A stretch of DNA of 64,000 nucleotides from Rhodospirillum sp. (GCA_021741145.1 JAIOYK010000011.1:1-64000); one strand, 5' to 3'. Positions 9,735 through 19,122 are shown, numbered from the stretch's first letter. Notes: generated by a model from the sequence alone, not told the origin. Translations and numbers: made by a program.

Positions 9735-12209
9735 TTACCAGCTATAGGTCAGTCTGGCGTTCACCCGCAGTCCCGGGCCGTAGTAGCAGGAGTTATAGGC
9801 GCAGGTGGTGACATAGTCGGTGTCCAACAGGTTGTTGGCGTTGACCTGAAAGCGGGTGTTCTCGGTGATGTCGTAGCGGGCCATGGCGTCGACCAGCACG
9901 TAGTCCGCCGTGCGCGAGGTGTTTTCCCGGTCGTTGAAGGTGGAGCCAACGAAGCGCATGCCACTTCCCAGGGCCAGACCCTTCAGGGGGCCGGAGCCGA
10001 AGGTATACCCCAGCCAGGCCGTGGCCGTGTGCTCGGGTACGAGCACCGGGGTCTTGCCCAGGTCCACGTCGTTGCTTTTGGTCACCTCGGCGTCGGTGTA
10101 GGTGTAGGACGCGCTCATGTCCCAACCGTCGAACAGGCTGGCCTTGGCCTCCAATTCCACACCCTGGGAGCGGACTTCCCCGGCGAGGACCGAGTTGTTG
10201 ATGTCGGCGGGGTCCCGGGTCAGGACGTTGGTCTTGGTGGTGCGGAAGACCGCGGCGGTGAACAGGGCGTTGATGTCCTCGGGCTGGTATTTGATGCCCA
10301 CTTCGTATTGGGTCGAGCGTTGGGGATCATAGGTCTTACCGTCGACGCTGGTGCCCTCGGTGGGGACGAAGCCTTGGGTGAAGCCGAAATAGGGAGCGAT
10401 GCCGTTGTCGAAGACATAGGTGATGCCCGCCCGCCCGGTGAAGGCGGCGTCGGTCTTGACCTCCGTGGTGTTGGTCAGTCGTTGCTCCGTGGTTTGCTCC
10501 ATCCAGGAGTAGCGCCCACCCAGGGTCAGGATCAGGTTATCATACAGGGTGATCTGGTCTTGGGCGTAGATCCCGGCCTGGGCCAGCCGTTGCTCGGTTT
10601 CCTGATAGGGGGCGGGCAGACTTACGCCGGTGTAGGCCACGTTGGTGATGTCCAGGGAGTCCACCACGCCGTTGGAATAGCTGAAGCTATCCTTGCTGTA
10701 GCTGAAGTCCGCGCCCATCAACAGGACGTGATCGGTGGGACCGGCGGAGAAATCCGACTGGACCTGGTTGTCGATGGCGACTTGATCGAGGACATCGGGC
10801 GCGGCCCAGACGGAGCGGTTCAGGGTGGTGTTGTCCGCGTCCAGGCCATCCGCGGTCACAGCCTGGTAATCCACGTCCACGTGGGTATAACGGGCGACCT
10901 GCCGGATCGACCACATGTCGTTGAAGCGGTGGGAGAAGTCGTAGCCGAAATCCACCTGTTCCTGCTTGAACCGATCAAAACCCGGCTCGCCGGCCACCAC
11001 GTCGGTGCGGCCGACGGTCTCGTTGGCGAAGGTGTTGAACTGGGTGCCCCGGGAATCCTTCAGGTAGGTGGCCATCAGGGTCAGATTGGTGTCTTCCGTG
11101 GGATTCCAGGTCACCGCGGGGGCGAAGAAGATGCGGTCGTTGTCCTGTTCGGTTCCGTCGTTGTAGTCGAATTCCGTATCAGCCTGACGCACCAGTCCGG
11201 TCAGGCGGAAGAGCAGGGCCTCGTCCTCGGTGGCCGCGCCGCCGATGTCGAATCCGCCCTCGAAGGTGTTCCAGTTGCCGCCTTCCAGGTAGACCTCCTG
11301 GCGCATGTCCGCGCGCGGACGCTTGGTGGTGCGGTCGATGACGCCGCCCGCTTCGGCCTGGCCGTAAAGGGCGCCGCTGGGGCCGCGCATGATGTCCACC
11401 CGCTCCATGCCATAGGGCTCGGTGGTGGGGACGGCGAAAGCGTTGCCGACCATGCGCAGGCCGTCCCGGAAGGAGCCGGTGGTGGTCGCGTAGAACCCCC
11501 GGATGTTGATGGAATCATAGCCCCGGGGGTCCACGCCGTAGTGGTCGACCAGGACGCCTGGGCTGTAGCGGACGGCCTCGGCCACGGTCTTGACGTCCCG
11601 ATCCTCCATTTCCTCGCGGGCGATGACGGAAATGGATTGGGGTGTCTCGAGGATGGGGGTGTCGGTTTTGGTGGCGGCCACGGAATAGTAGGAGACGTAG
11701 CCTTCCGTCCCCTCGTAGGAGGTGATACTCCGCAAGCCTTCCACGCGGACCGCGTCCAGGGTCGTGTGCTCGCCTTCGGACAGGGGCGCCAGGGTGACCA
11801 CGCCGGGACCAGTTTCCATGTAAAGGAGACCCGTGCCGCTCAACAGGCGGGTGAGCGCGTCTCCGGCCGCCATGGTTCCGGAAATCCCGGGAGAGGTCCG
11901 ACCCTTGGCGAGGTCCGATGCGTAGCCCAATTGCCAGCCCGTGATGGTCGTGAAGCGGTCCAGGGCGTCGGCCAGGGGTTGGGCGGGAATGTCGAAGGTC
12001 ATTTTTCGCGCGGGGCCGGACGCCTGGGCGAGGGCCTCGGTTGGCTCCGGGGAGGGCGTGCCCGCCGTGGAGATAGCCGCGGAGACCGGGGCGGGGGTCA
12101 GGCAAGGAGCGAGGGCGAGGATGGTGGCGAGCGCCGTGCCTCCCAGGGGGACGCGGCGACTGGGTCGGATCGGCGCCAGGGGCGCGGGGCGGTGTTCGGT
12201 TCGTGACAT
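9735..12209 (-). CDS. TonB-dependent siderophore receptor with N-terminal STN signalling domain
   Basis: STN domain MTFDIPAQPLADALDRFTTITGWQLGYASDLAKGRTSPGISGTMAAGDALTRLLSGTGL; plug TPQSISVIAREEMEDRD...NIRGF; beta-barrel ending RVNARLTYSW. Confidence 0.93.
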   Translation of the reverse strand: MSRTEHRPAPLAPIRPSRRVPLGGTALATILALAPCLTPAPVSAAISTAGTPSPEPTEALAQASGPARKMTFDIPAQPLADALDRFTTITGWQLGYASDLAKGRTSPGISGTMAAGDALTRLLSGTGLLYMETGPGVVTLAPLSEGEHTTLDAVRVEGLRSITSYEGTEGYVSYYSVAATKTDTPILETPQSISVIAREEMEDRDVKTVAEAVRYSPGVLVDHYGVDPRGYDSINIRGFYATTTGSFRDGLRMVGNAFAVPTTEPYGMERVDIMRGPSGALYGQAEAGGVIDRTTKRPRADMRQEVYLEGGNWNTFEGGFDIGGAATEDEALLFRLTGLVRQADTEFDYNDGTEQDNDRIFFAPAVTWNPTEDTNLTLMATYLKDSRGTQFNTFANETVGRTDVVAGEPGFDRFKQEQVDFGYDFSHRFNDMWSIRQVARYTHVDVDYQAVTADGLDADNTTLNRSVWAAPDVLDQVAIDNQVQSDFSAGPTDHVLLMGADFSYSKDSFSYSNGVVDSLDITNVAYTGVSLPAPYQETEQRLAQAGIYAQDQITLYDNLILTLGGRYSWMEQTTEQRLTNTTEVKTDAAFTGRAGITYVFDNGIAPYFGFTQGFVPTEGTSVDGKTYDPQRSTQYEVGIKYQPEDINALFTAAVFRTTKTNVLTRDPADINNSVLAGEVRSQGVELEAKASLFDGWDMSASYTYTDAEVTKSNDVDLGKTPVLVPEHTATAWLGYTFGSGPLKGLALGSGMRFVGSTFNDRENTSRTADYVLVDAMARYDITENTRFQVNANNLLDTDYVTTCAYNSCYYGPGLRVNARLTYSW

Positions 12210-12346
12210 GGATATCCCTCTCGTATCCCAAGAAAGAAGCGGTCGTTTCGTCTATTATTGAAAATGAGACGCATTCGCCGTTCTGGATTAGAGACGTTGG
12301 GAATGGCCTAGGCTCTTACGGGTTTGTGACTTTGTGGACCCAGTTT

Positions 12347-13408
12347 TTAGTGGACGATCAACAGATAGGGGGAAATGCCCGTGACGGTCGCCAAGGTAAT
12401 CCGGGCGAGGGAGCGGACGATGTTTTCCGGATCATCCAGGCGGTAACTTCCGGAAATCTTGATGCCGGCCAAGCGGTCGTTCGCCAGGAGGATGACTCCC
12501 GGGAAAGAGCGATCTAGCTCGGCCAGGACGACCCCGAAGGGTTGGTCATGAAAGGTCAGCCGCCCGTCGAGCCAGGCGAAGTCATCTTCTGATGGGATGA
12601 TCCTGGTAAGCTGGCCCTCCGCGGTGACGGAGGCCCCTTGTCCCAGGGTCAGGCGTTCCATTCGGATCCCTGATTCCGTCCCCCGTTGTGCGCGGGTCTC
12701 CACGGTGCCATGGCGCACGGCGACCTGGGTGTGCCCGTTGTCCGTTTCCACGGAGAAGCGGGTGCCCACGACGGTGATCTTGGCTTCCGGTGTTTCCACC
12801 GTGAATCCATGGCCCGGCGCGCGGGGTGTGACCTCGAAATAGGCCGCGCCCCGACGGAGCATGACTCTGGGGTCCTGGGACGTGCCCGCCAGGTCGAAGG
12901 CGCTGTCGCTGTCCAGGGTCACGGTCGAGCCATCGGGGAGGGCGACCTTCCGGCGTTCGCCCACGGCCGTGGCGTGGTCGGCGAAGGCTTGGACCCATTG
13001 CCCCTGGACCCAATCCCCGCCCCAATCCCAGTCTGGGAGAAGCAACCCGCTGGCAAGGCACAGCAGGGCCGCCGCGGCCATATTCGCCCATCGGTGTGAA
13101 TGGGGATGGTTTTTGGGGAAGGCCTCGCCCTTGCCCGGCGATGGCATCGACATCGGGGAGGGGGCCATCCATGGCGCCGTTTGGCGGGCCGCCTGGATCA
13201 GGGCATCGGAGTCCCAGAGAGCCTGGACTTGGTCATGGGCGCTCCGGTGCTCGGGCGCTTCGGCGAGCCAAGCCTGGAATGCCCGCCGCTCGTGGGCCGG
13301 GACGTCGGGAGCCCGCAGCCGGATCACCCAGGACAGGGCCGCCTCCCGGGGGGACGCTGGCACGCCATCTCGTGCCCTCCCATCGGTGGTCATCCATGGC
13401 TCCGTCAC
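12347..13408 (-). CDS. fecR: FecR-family anti-sigma factor/signal transducer
   Basis: ALSWVIRLRAPDVPAHERRAFQAWLAEAPEHRSAHDQVQALW (DUF4880) plus GERRKVALPDGSTVTLDSDSAFDL...MLRRGAAYFEVTP...FTVETPEAKITVVGTRFSVE. Confidence 0.93.
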   Translation of the reverse strand: MTEPWMTTDGRARDGVPASPREAALSWVIRLRAPDVPAHERRAFQAWLAEAPEHRSAHDQVQALWDSDALIQAARQTAPWMAPSPMSMPSPGKGEAFPKNHPHSHRWANMAAAALLCLASGLLLPDWDWGGDWVQGQWVQAFADHATAVGERRKVALPDGSTVTLDSDSAFDLAGTSQDPRVMLRRGAAYFEVTPRAPGHGFTVETPEAKITVVGTRFSVETDNGHTQVAVRHGTVETRAQRGTESGIRMERLTLGQGASVTAEGQLTRIIPSEDDFAWLDGRLTFHDQPFGVVLAELDRSFPGVILLANDRLAGIKISGSYRLDDPENIVRSLARITLATVTGISPYLLIVH

Positions 13409-13482
13409 GGTGTTCTCCTTCGCTGGCTCACGTCTTGCCTCTTGTTAAGACGTTTCATGATCCCCGATGCCTTCATGGAAAA

Positions 13483-13998
13483 TCACTTTTCCTCCATGGC
13501 CATGAGGCAGTGGGCCAAGGCGAGGCGCATATCCTTGTAAACAGTGCTTTCCGAAATCCCCAGTTGGCGGGCGATCTCGGGATAGGAGAGGCCCTCCACT
13601 CGGGCTAGGCAGAAAATCCGCCGGGTCCGCTCCGGCAGCTTCTGGAGCGCCTTGGACAGGCGTTCGACGGACTGCCGGTCCGATGTCGTTTGCTCGGGCG
13701 AGGCGGTCGGAGACGCGACGGTGCGGGCGTGGTTCTCGAAGTTGGACCGGTCCAACAGGCGGTCTCCTCGCCGTTCGTGGCGCAGGTGATCAAGGGCGAG
13801 ATTGCGACCGGTCTGGAATAAGAAGGAGGGAAGATGGTCGACTTGGCCTCGGTCGACGGCGCGCGCGACCCGGATGTATGTCTCTTGGGCCAGATCCTCC
13901 GCTGTGTCCCGACAGGACACCATGCGGAACAGGCGCCAAACCAAGGCTGATCGTCGCGTCGTGAAGAGACGTTCCAAGGCTTGGCGGGCGGATGTCAT
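13483..13998 (-). CDS. fecI: FecI-like ECF sigma factor
   Basis: LERLFTTRRSALVWRLFRMVSCRDTAEDLAQETYIRVARAV... and LPERTRRIFCLARVEGLSYPEIARQLGISESTVYKDMRLALAHC. Confidence 0.93.
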   Translation of the reverse strand: MTSARQALERLFTTRRSALVWRLFRMVSCRDTAEDLAQETYIRVARAVDRGQVDHLPSFLFQTGRNLALDHLRHERRGDRLLDRSNFENHARTVASPTASPEQTTSDRQSVERLSKALQKLPERTRRIFCLARVEGLSYPEIARQLGISESTVYKDMRLALAHCLMAMEEK

Positions 13999-14064
13999 GG
14001 ACAGAGGGAGATCCTTGGCGACCCCGAGCCGGGGCGAAGAAGATTTTCCGTTTCTTATCGCATT

Positions 14065-14079
14065 TAATAATCATTCTCA
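14065..14079. promoter_or_regulatory. Fur-box-like operator upstream of fecI
   Basis: Minus strand TGAGAATGATTATTA matches 13/15 of the 7-1-7 core TGATAATGATTATCA, 67-81 nt upstream of the fecI start. Confidence 0.6.
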
Positions 14080-14108
14080 AATACAAAATATGTTACCTCT
14101 GAGCGGCG

Positions 14109-14861
14109 TCATGAAACATTGATCCCGGAAAGGATCCCTGTCTCCTCGTCCCATTCCAAGGTCCAGGCACGCGGACTTCCACCCCGGCAACGGTCCAGGA
14201 CAACCCGCCAGCGGGCGGGGCCTGGCCCTCCCCAGGGGGGGGGGTGGGAGGGGAGGGTCGAAAGCCGCCAGCGGGTGGTGGCCGCCCCCGGAGCGCTTCC
14301 CGCGGCGCGGCTGTCCGCGCCCGGGTCGAGGAGGGGATCGCCGTCGTGATCGTGGCGCAGGCGACCCAGGACGAGTCCCGTGGCCCCCCCGCTCTCGGCG
14401 GCCAGTTGGAGGCGCCGGGCGGCGGTCAGGTCCAGGCTGTCCACCTGACCGACCACGGCCCCCAGGGCGGGACAGCGCAGGCCTTCCTCCATGCACCAGA
14501 GGACCCCGGCCCCATCCTGGCTTCGGGTCAGCAGCAGCCGCCCGGGGGCGAGGCCCAGGGCGGCCAGTCCGGGGGCATGGATGGTATCGTCCCGTCCCAT
14601 TTCCAGGCACCAGAGAATCGGTCCCCGTCCCTCGGACAGGCGGGCCGCGAGGAGACCGGTGAAGGCCGTGGCCGCCCCATCGAAGGCCGTCGGGCCCGCC
14701 ACCACTTGGTGCAGACAGGCCACGGGCAGTCCGCCCCAGGGCAGGACCCCATCCACCGCCGCGACGCCCAGGGGACGCACGGGCGCCGGGGGGCGGCCGC
14801 CCCGCTCGACACGGCGCACATGGGCTCGCAAGGCGTCCAAGGTGGGTCGGGCTTGGGGCAT
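14109..14861 (-). CDS. imuA: ImuA, RecA-like mutasome protein
   Basis: LDALRAHVRRVERGG..., GVAAVDGVLPWGGLPVACLHQVVAGPTAFDGAATAFTGLLAARLSEGRGPILWCLEMGRDDTIHAPGLAALGLAPGRLLLTRSQ, typical of ImuA. Confidence 0.88.
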   Translation of the reverse strand: MPQARPTLDALRAHVRRVERGGRPPAPVRPLGVAAVDGVLPWGGLPVACLHQVVAGPTAFDGAATAFTGLLAARLSEGRGPILWCLEMGRDDTIHAPGLAALGLAPGRLLLTRSQDGAGVLWCMEEGLRCPALGAVVGQVDSLDLTAARRLQLAAESGGATGLVLGRLRHDHDGDPLLDPGADSRAAGSAPGAATTRWRLSTLPSHPPPWGGPGPARWRVVLDRCRGGSPRAWTLEWDEETGILSGINVS

Positions 14862-14877
14862 GGGGGATCCTTGAGTT

Positions 14878-14892
14878 GTTCTTTTTTTGTTC
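14878..14892. promoter_or_regulatory. LexA (SOS) box upstream of imuA
   Basis: gttctttttttgttc is an exact GTTC-N7-GTTC, 17 nt upstream of the imuA ATG, with the same T7 spacer as the imuB box. Confidence 0.85.
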
Positions 14893-15189
14893 TATTTCTT
14901 GTTTCACTCCAAGGCAAGGGGGATGGTGTCGGGAGTCCGCTTTGCGCGCCGAGGGCTTTTGCGGTAGTCTAGAAACTGCGGTATCCATGGGAAGTGCTTC
15001 CAGGACAGAATTTTCCGTCGTGTGTGTGGGCAAGGTATCCGTTCATCGACGGGGCGGGCTGCGCCGAACCGGAGTCGGAAGGAAGCGCCAAGGGATGATG
15101 ACCATCCAATCGCCCGGGGATATTGGCTTCGGTGCCTTCCGCCGAAGCCTTGACGCCCCGCACTCTCGCCCATCCTCCATCATGGTCCC

Positions 15190-18100
15190 TTGGGTTTTTC
15201 TCGAATGCGAATAGTCTCGGTTTTCATTGCCCTGGCGGTGGTGGTCTGGATCGCCGTTCTTGGCGACATGAACCGGCGGGCCGACGCGCATTTGGCCAAC
15301 CGCCTACGCGCCGCTCAGGTCGGCACCGATAGCACCCTGGATCGGATCCAGCGGACGGAGAATATGGTGCTCTCCGCCCTCATGGACCGCGAGACCCTGT
15401 TCTCGGCTCTGGAGGACCTCGACGGTGCGGCGACGAAGGACGAGTGGGACCTCGCGCGGGAAAGGCTTGAAGTCAACATGAATCGCCGCCGCGCGCGCGG
15501 CGGCGATGACGCGCTTCAAACCCATGTCCTGCTTGAGGAGGCCCTGCTTGAGGAGGCCCTGCTTGAGGGAGCCCTGCTGGACCGAGAAGGGCGTGTGCTC
15601 TGGCGGGACGCGGGACGTGGAAGCCGTGCCCCCGGGGTGAACAGCCGGGACCATTCACTTCTGGTGGCCCGTGCCTTGGCGGACGCCACCCGTGTTCAGG
15701 GGGTGGTGCCAGGGGAGGGGTATGTGGTGGTCGACCCGCTGGTTGATGGGACCAAGGTGCTGGGGGTCCTGAAGGCGGTGATGCCCTTCGCTGCTCTGAC
15801 GGCTACCTTGGAGGCGGAAATACCGGTCGTCGCCACCTTCCAAATCCATCTGGGGGCGGGACCGGGTCTCGGTGCCGGGGGCGGCACCAGCGGCCCCATT
15901 CTGGCCGCCTTGGACCGGGACGCGATGGCCCGGGGGTTGACCTCCGGCGAGCCCTTCGCCCTGTTCGCCAAGGGGCGGTCCGGCGCGGCGCTGTTTCTGC
16001 CCCTTGCTGATTTCCAGGGGCGGACCGTGGGATATCTGGTCGGAACCTGGCCAACGGAGGCTTATCGGGTGGTTCAAAGGGTTATTCTGCCCCTGTTGAC
16101 CGGCGGTACCGTCCTAGCGCTGCTGTTTTGTCTGACCGTCCTGAAGCTGCGCGCGATCTGGGGCCAAGCCGAGCGGGAGCGCAACCACTTGGCCGCGGTC
16201 ACCGACACCATGGCCGAAGGTCTGCTTGTCATGGACGCCTCCAACCGGATCGCCATGGTGAATGCCGCGGCGGAAAGCCTGCTGGGCTACAAGGCGGGGG
16301 AAATGATCGGCCAGATCGCCCATGACCTGTTCCATGCCCATTCCTTCGACCCGAACTTCCATGGTCCCTTGGATCAATGCGCCATCCAAGAGGCCGTCGC
16401 CGAGCGCCGCGAGGTTCACCTGGAAACGGAATTCTTCCGGCGCCGTTCGGGCGAGATCTTCCCCGTCGAAGTTTTCTGTTCGCCCGTCGACGAGGCGGCT
16501 TTGAACCGGCGGCGGGCGGGGCAACCCCGATCCCCCTCCCGCTTCCGCCGGGTCCTGGAATGGCTGATGGGGTCGGTTCGCGGGGAGCGGGGCGAGCGGT
16601 CCTGGTCGGAGGGAGTCGCGGTGGTGACGTTCAGCGACCTGACGGAACGCCGCCATTCGGAGGCCACCTTGACCAAGCTGTCCCAGGCGGTGGAGCAAAG
16701 CTCCGCCAGCGTCGTCATCACCGACGCCGATGGGGTCATCGAATACGTCAACCCGGCCTTTACCCGGATCAGCGGATATGGTGCCGCGGAGGTCATGGGC
16801 CTGAAGCCCAGCCTGTTGAAGTCCGGTCACGTGCCATTGGAGACATACGAGGACTTGTGGGATAGCATCACCGGGGGGCGTGCCTGGAAAGGGGAGTTCC
16901 ATAATCGCCGCAAGGATGGATCCCTCTATTGGGAACGGGCCACCATCGCGCCCATCCGAGACAGAGAGGGAAAGATCACCCATTTCGTCGCGGTCAAGGA
17001 CGACGTCACGGATTGGAAGAACGTGGAACAGGAACTGTTCCACCGCGCCAACTATGACACTTTGACCGGCCTGCCCAACCGCCAGTTTCTCATGGATCGG
17101 CTGACCAACGCCCTGGCCGTGGCCCGGAGGGAGGGTCATTACGTGGCGGTTTTGTTCATGGACCTGGATCGCTTCAAACAGGTCAACGACAGTTTGGGAC
17201 ACACCGCGGGCGATGTGTTGCTGAAGCAGGCGGCCTCGCGCATGGCCGCGGTCCTGCGGCCCCAGGACACTCTCGGCCGCCTGGGTGGGGACGAGTTCCT
17301 GGTGGTTTCGACCGGCCTGAAGAGCGGAGCGGAGGCCGCGAAGGTCGCTACCCGTCTGCTGGAGGTCGCCCGCGCGCCCTTCACCATCGACAAACGGGAG
17401 ATTTTTGTCTCCGGCAGTATCGGGATCGGAATCGGACCCGGTCCCATCTCCGGCGAGGACGGCAAGCCCCCTTTGACCGCCCAGACTCTGCTCCGCCATG
17501 CCGACGCGGCGATGTATCTGGCCAAGGAACAGGGGCGGGACGGGTACCATTTTTTCACCCCGGATCTGGAGGCCAGCGTCCGGAGGCGCCTGACCATCGA
17601 GACGGGGCTGCGGACAGCGACCACGGACGGCAGCCTGCACCTGGAATTCCAGCCGGTGGTCGACAGCTTTTCCGGCAAGGTGGTCAAGGCCGAGGCCCTG
17701 CTGCGTTGGACTCACCCTCAACTGGGGGCCGTGGGGCCGGGCGAATTCATTCCCTTGGCCGAGGAAACGGGGCTGATCCTGAGTTTGGGGAATTGGGTGG
17801 TCAGTGCCGCCTGCGACGCGATCCTGGCCCTCGACCCGCCCCGGGATGGGTCCTTCCGCTTGGCCTTTAACGTGTCGAGCAAGCAGTTTTCCGATGACGT
17901 GCTGGGCGTCGTCGTCCAAGCCATGGAAAGCCGGAAGCTGGATCCCCGGGTCCTGGAGGTGGAAATCACCGAACGGCTGATGCTTGATTCGTCCTCGACC
18001 GCCCAGGACCAGTTGAACGCCTTACGCGCCAAAGGCGTGCGGGTGGCCATCGATGATTTCGGAACGGGCTATTCGGCGCTCAGCTATCTGACGCATTTCC

Positions 18101-18426
18101 ATATTGATACCCTGAAGATCGACCAGGGATTCGTTTCCGGGATCGTCGGGGATATGCGGGGCCAAGCCCTGATCGGGGCGATCATCGGCATGGCCCATGG
18201 ACTGGATTGCACCGTTGTCGCCGAAGGCGTGGAGACTCTGGAACAGGCCGGTCTTCTGCGGGATCTGGGGGTCGACGCGTTACAGGGATACCTGTTGGGG
18301 CGGCCCATGCCCCTGAACGACCTGATCCGTCTGATCGGCGGTTCATGGCATATTCCGGTCCCGGGCCTGGGAACGAGCTTCGATTTGGCCCTGGAAGACG
18401 TCGCCTCGGATGGAGCTCGGGCTTAG
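15190..18426 (+). CDS. membrane-associated PAS-PAS-GGDEF-EAL cyclic-di-GMP signalling protein
   Basis: N-terminal TM (IVSVFIALAVVVWIAVL); PAS segments; RPQDTLGRLGGDEFLVV (I-site plus active GGDEF); VVKAEALLRWTHPQLG (EAL). The track start is TTG; an in-frame ATG lies at 15205. Confidence 0.93.
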   Translation: MGFSRMRIVSVFIALAVVVWIAVLGDMNRRADAHLANRLRAAQVGTDSTLDRIQRTENMVLSALMDRETLFSALEDLDGAATKDEWDLARERLEVNMNRRRARGGDDALQTHVLLEEALLEEALLEGALLDREGRVLWRDAGRGSRAPGVNSRDHSLLVARALADATRVQGVVPGEGYVVVDPLVDGTKVLGVLKAVMPFAALTATLEAEIPVVATFQIHLGAGPGLGAGGGTSGPILAALDRDAMARGLTSGEPFALFAKGRSGAALFLPLADFQGRTVGYLVGTWPTEAYRVVQRVILPLLTGGTVLALLFCLTVLKLRAIWGQAERERNHLAAVTDTMAEGLLVMDASNRIAMVNAAAESLLGYKAGEMIGQIAHDLFHAHSFDPNFHGPLDQCAIQEAVAERREVHLETEFFRRRSGEIFPVEVFCSPVDEAALNRRRAGQPRSPSRFRRVLEWLMGSVRGERGERSWSEGVAVVTFSDLTERRHSEATLTKLSQAVEQSSASVVITDADGVIEYVNPAFTRISGYGAAEVMGLKPSLLKSGHVPLETYEDLWDSITGGRAWKGEFHNRRKDGSLYWERATIAPIRDREGKITHFVAVKDDVTDWKNVEQELFHRANYDTLTGLPNRQFLMDRLTNALAVARREGHYVAVLFMDLDRFKQVNDSLGHTAGDVLLKQAASRMAAVLRPQDTLGRLGGDEFLVVSTGLKSGAEAAKVATRLLEVARAPFTIDKREIFVSGSIGIGIGPGPISGEDGKPPLTAQTLLRHADAAMYLAKEQGRDGYHFFTPDLEASVRRRLTIETGLRTATTDGSLHLEFQPVVDSFSGKVVKAEALLRWTHPQLGAVGPGEFIPLAEETGLILSLGNWVVSAACDAILALDPPRDGSFRLAFNVSSKQFSDDVLGVVVQAMESRKLDPRVLEVEITERLMLDSSSTAQDQLNALRAKGVRVAIDDFGTGYSALSYLTHFHIDTLKIDQGFVSGIVGDMRGQALIGAIIGMAHGLDCTVVAEGVETLEQAGLLRDLGVDALQGYLLGRPMPLNDLIRLIGGSWHIPVPGLGTSFDLALEDVASDGARA
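15528..15572 (+). repeat. 15-bp in-frame tandem repeat, 3 units plus a partial
   Basis: cctgcttgaggaggc / cctgcttgaggaggc / cctgcttgagggagc / cctgct..., encoding repeated LLEEA/LLEGA. Confidence 0.85.
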
Positions 18427-18480
18427 AGAAAATCCCGAGCAATCTGGAACAGATCGTGACGACGATATACTTCAAATTCC

Positions 18481-19122
18481 CTAAGCTTCCAGTTTTTCCG
18501 CTTCCTCGGCGCTGATGTAGAGCACCCGGTTGCCGCCACTGTCCCGGGCCCGCTCCATGGACATGTCCGCGCGCTGGTGCACGGTATCGAAGATCACGTC
18601 CTCGCGCACGAAATGGGTCGCCCCAATGCTGACCTTGGGCAGGGGAGCGCCGCCGCCGAGGGCTTCCGCCGCCACCCGAGCCAGTTCGAGCACGAGCCGC
18701 TCGGCCAGGATCATGCAGCCGTCATGCTCCGTTTCCGGCAACATCACCGTCATCTCGGCTCCCGCGGTGCGGCCCACGAAATCCGTTGTGCGCAGGGTGT
18801 GCAAAGCCGCGGCGCCCATGGCTTCCAGGGCAAGGTCGCCTTTTGCGCTGCCGTGGACTTCGTTCACCTGCTTCATATTGTCCATACTGATGACCAGGAC
18901 AGCCAGGGGGCGCTTGTACCGGCGGGCTCGGCTAATTTCCTGGTCGGCGATATCCATGAAATGGCGCCGATTGAGGACACCGGTCAGGCTGTCGATGGTC
19001 GACAGGCGCATGACCTCATCTTGGCTGGTCCTCAGGTTGTCCTCGGTGATGTTGAGCATTTCACGCAGGCGCGCGAGTTCGGCCTTTAGGCCCTCGATGG
19101 TCTTGGCGTCCTGGGAAGTCAT
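18481..19122 (-). CDS. degenerate GGDEF-domain protein (AGAEM), I-site retained
   Basis: STIDSLTGVLNRRHFMDIADQEISRARRYKRPLAVLVISMDNMKQVNEVHG...LRTTDFVGRTAGAEMTVMLPET. Confidence 0.85.
   Translation of the reverse strand: MTSQDAKTIEGLKAELARLREMLNITEDNLRTSQDEVMRLSTIDSLTGVLNRRHFMDIADQEISRARRYKRPLAVLVISMDNMKQVNEVHGSAKGDLALEAMGAAALHTLRTTDFVGRTAGAEMTVMLPETEHDGCMILAERLVLELARVAAEALGGGAPLPKVSIGATHFVREDVIFDTVHQRADMSMERARDSGGNRVLYISAEEAEKLEA

Noticed and set aside
8499-12206. 1235-aa + strand ORF
   Set aside because: Entirely antisense to PepSY and the TonB receptor, which have clear domain homology. Long antisense ORFs are expected from high-GC codon bias.
16114-17919. 601-aa - strand ORF
   Set aside because: Antisense to the GGDEF-EAL gene, whose motifs are unambiguous.
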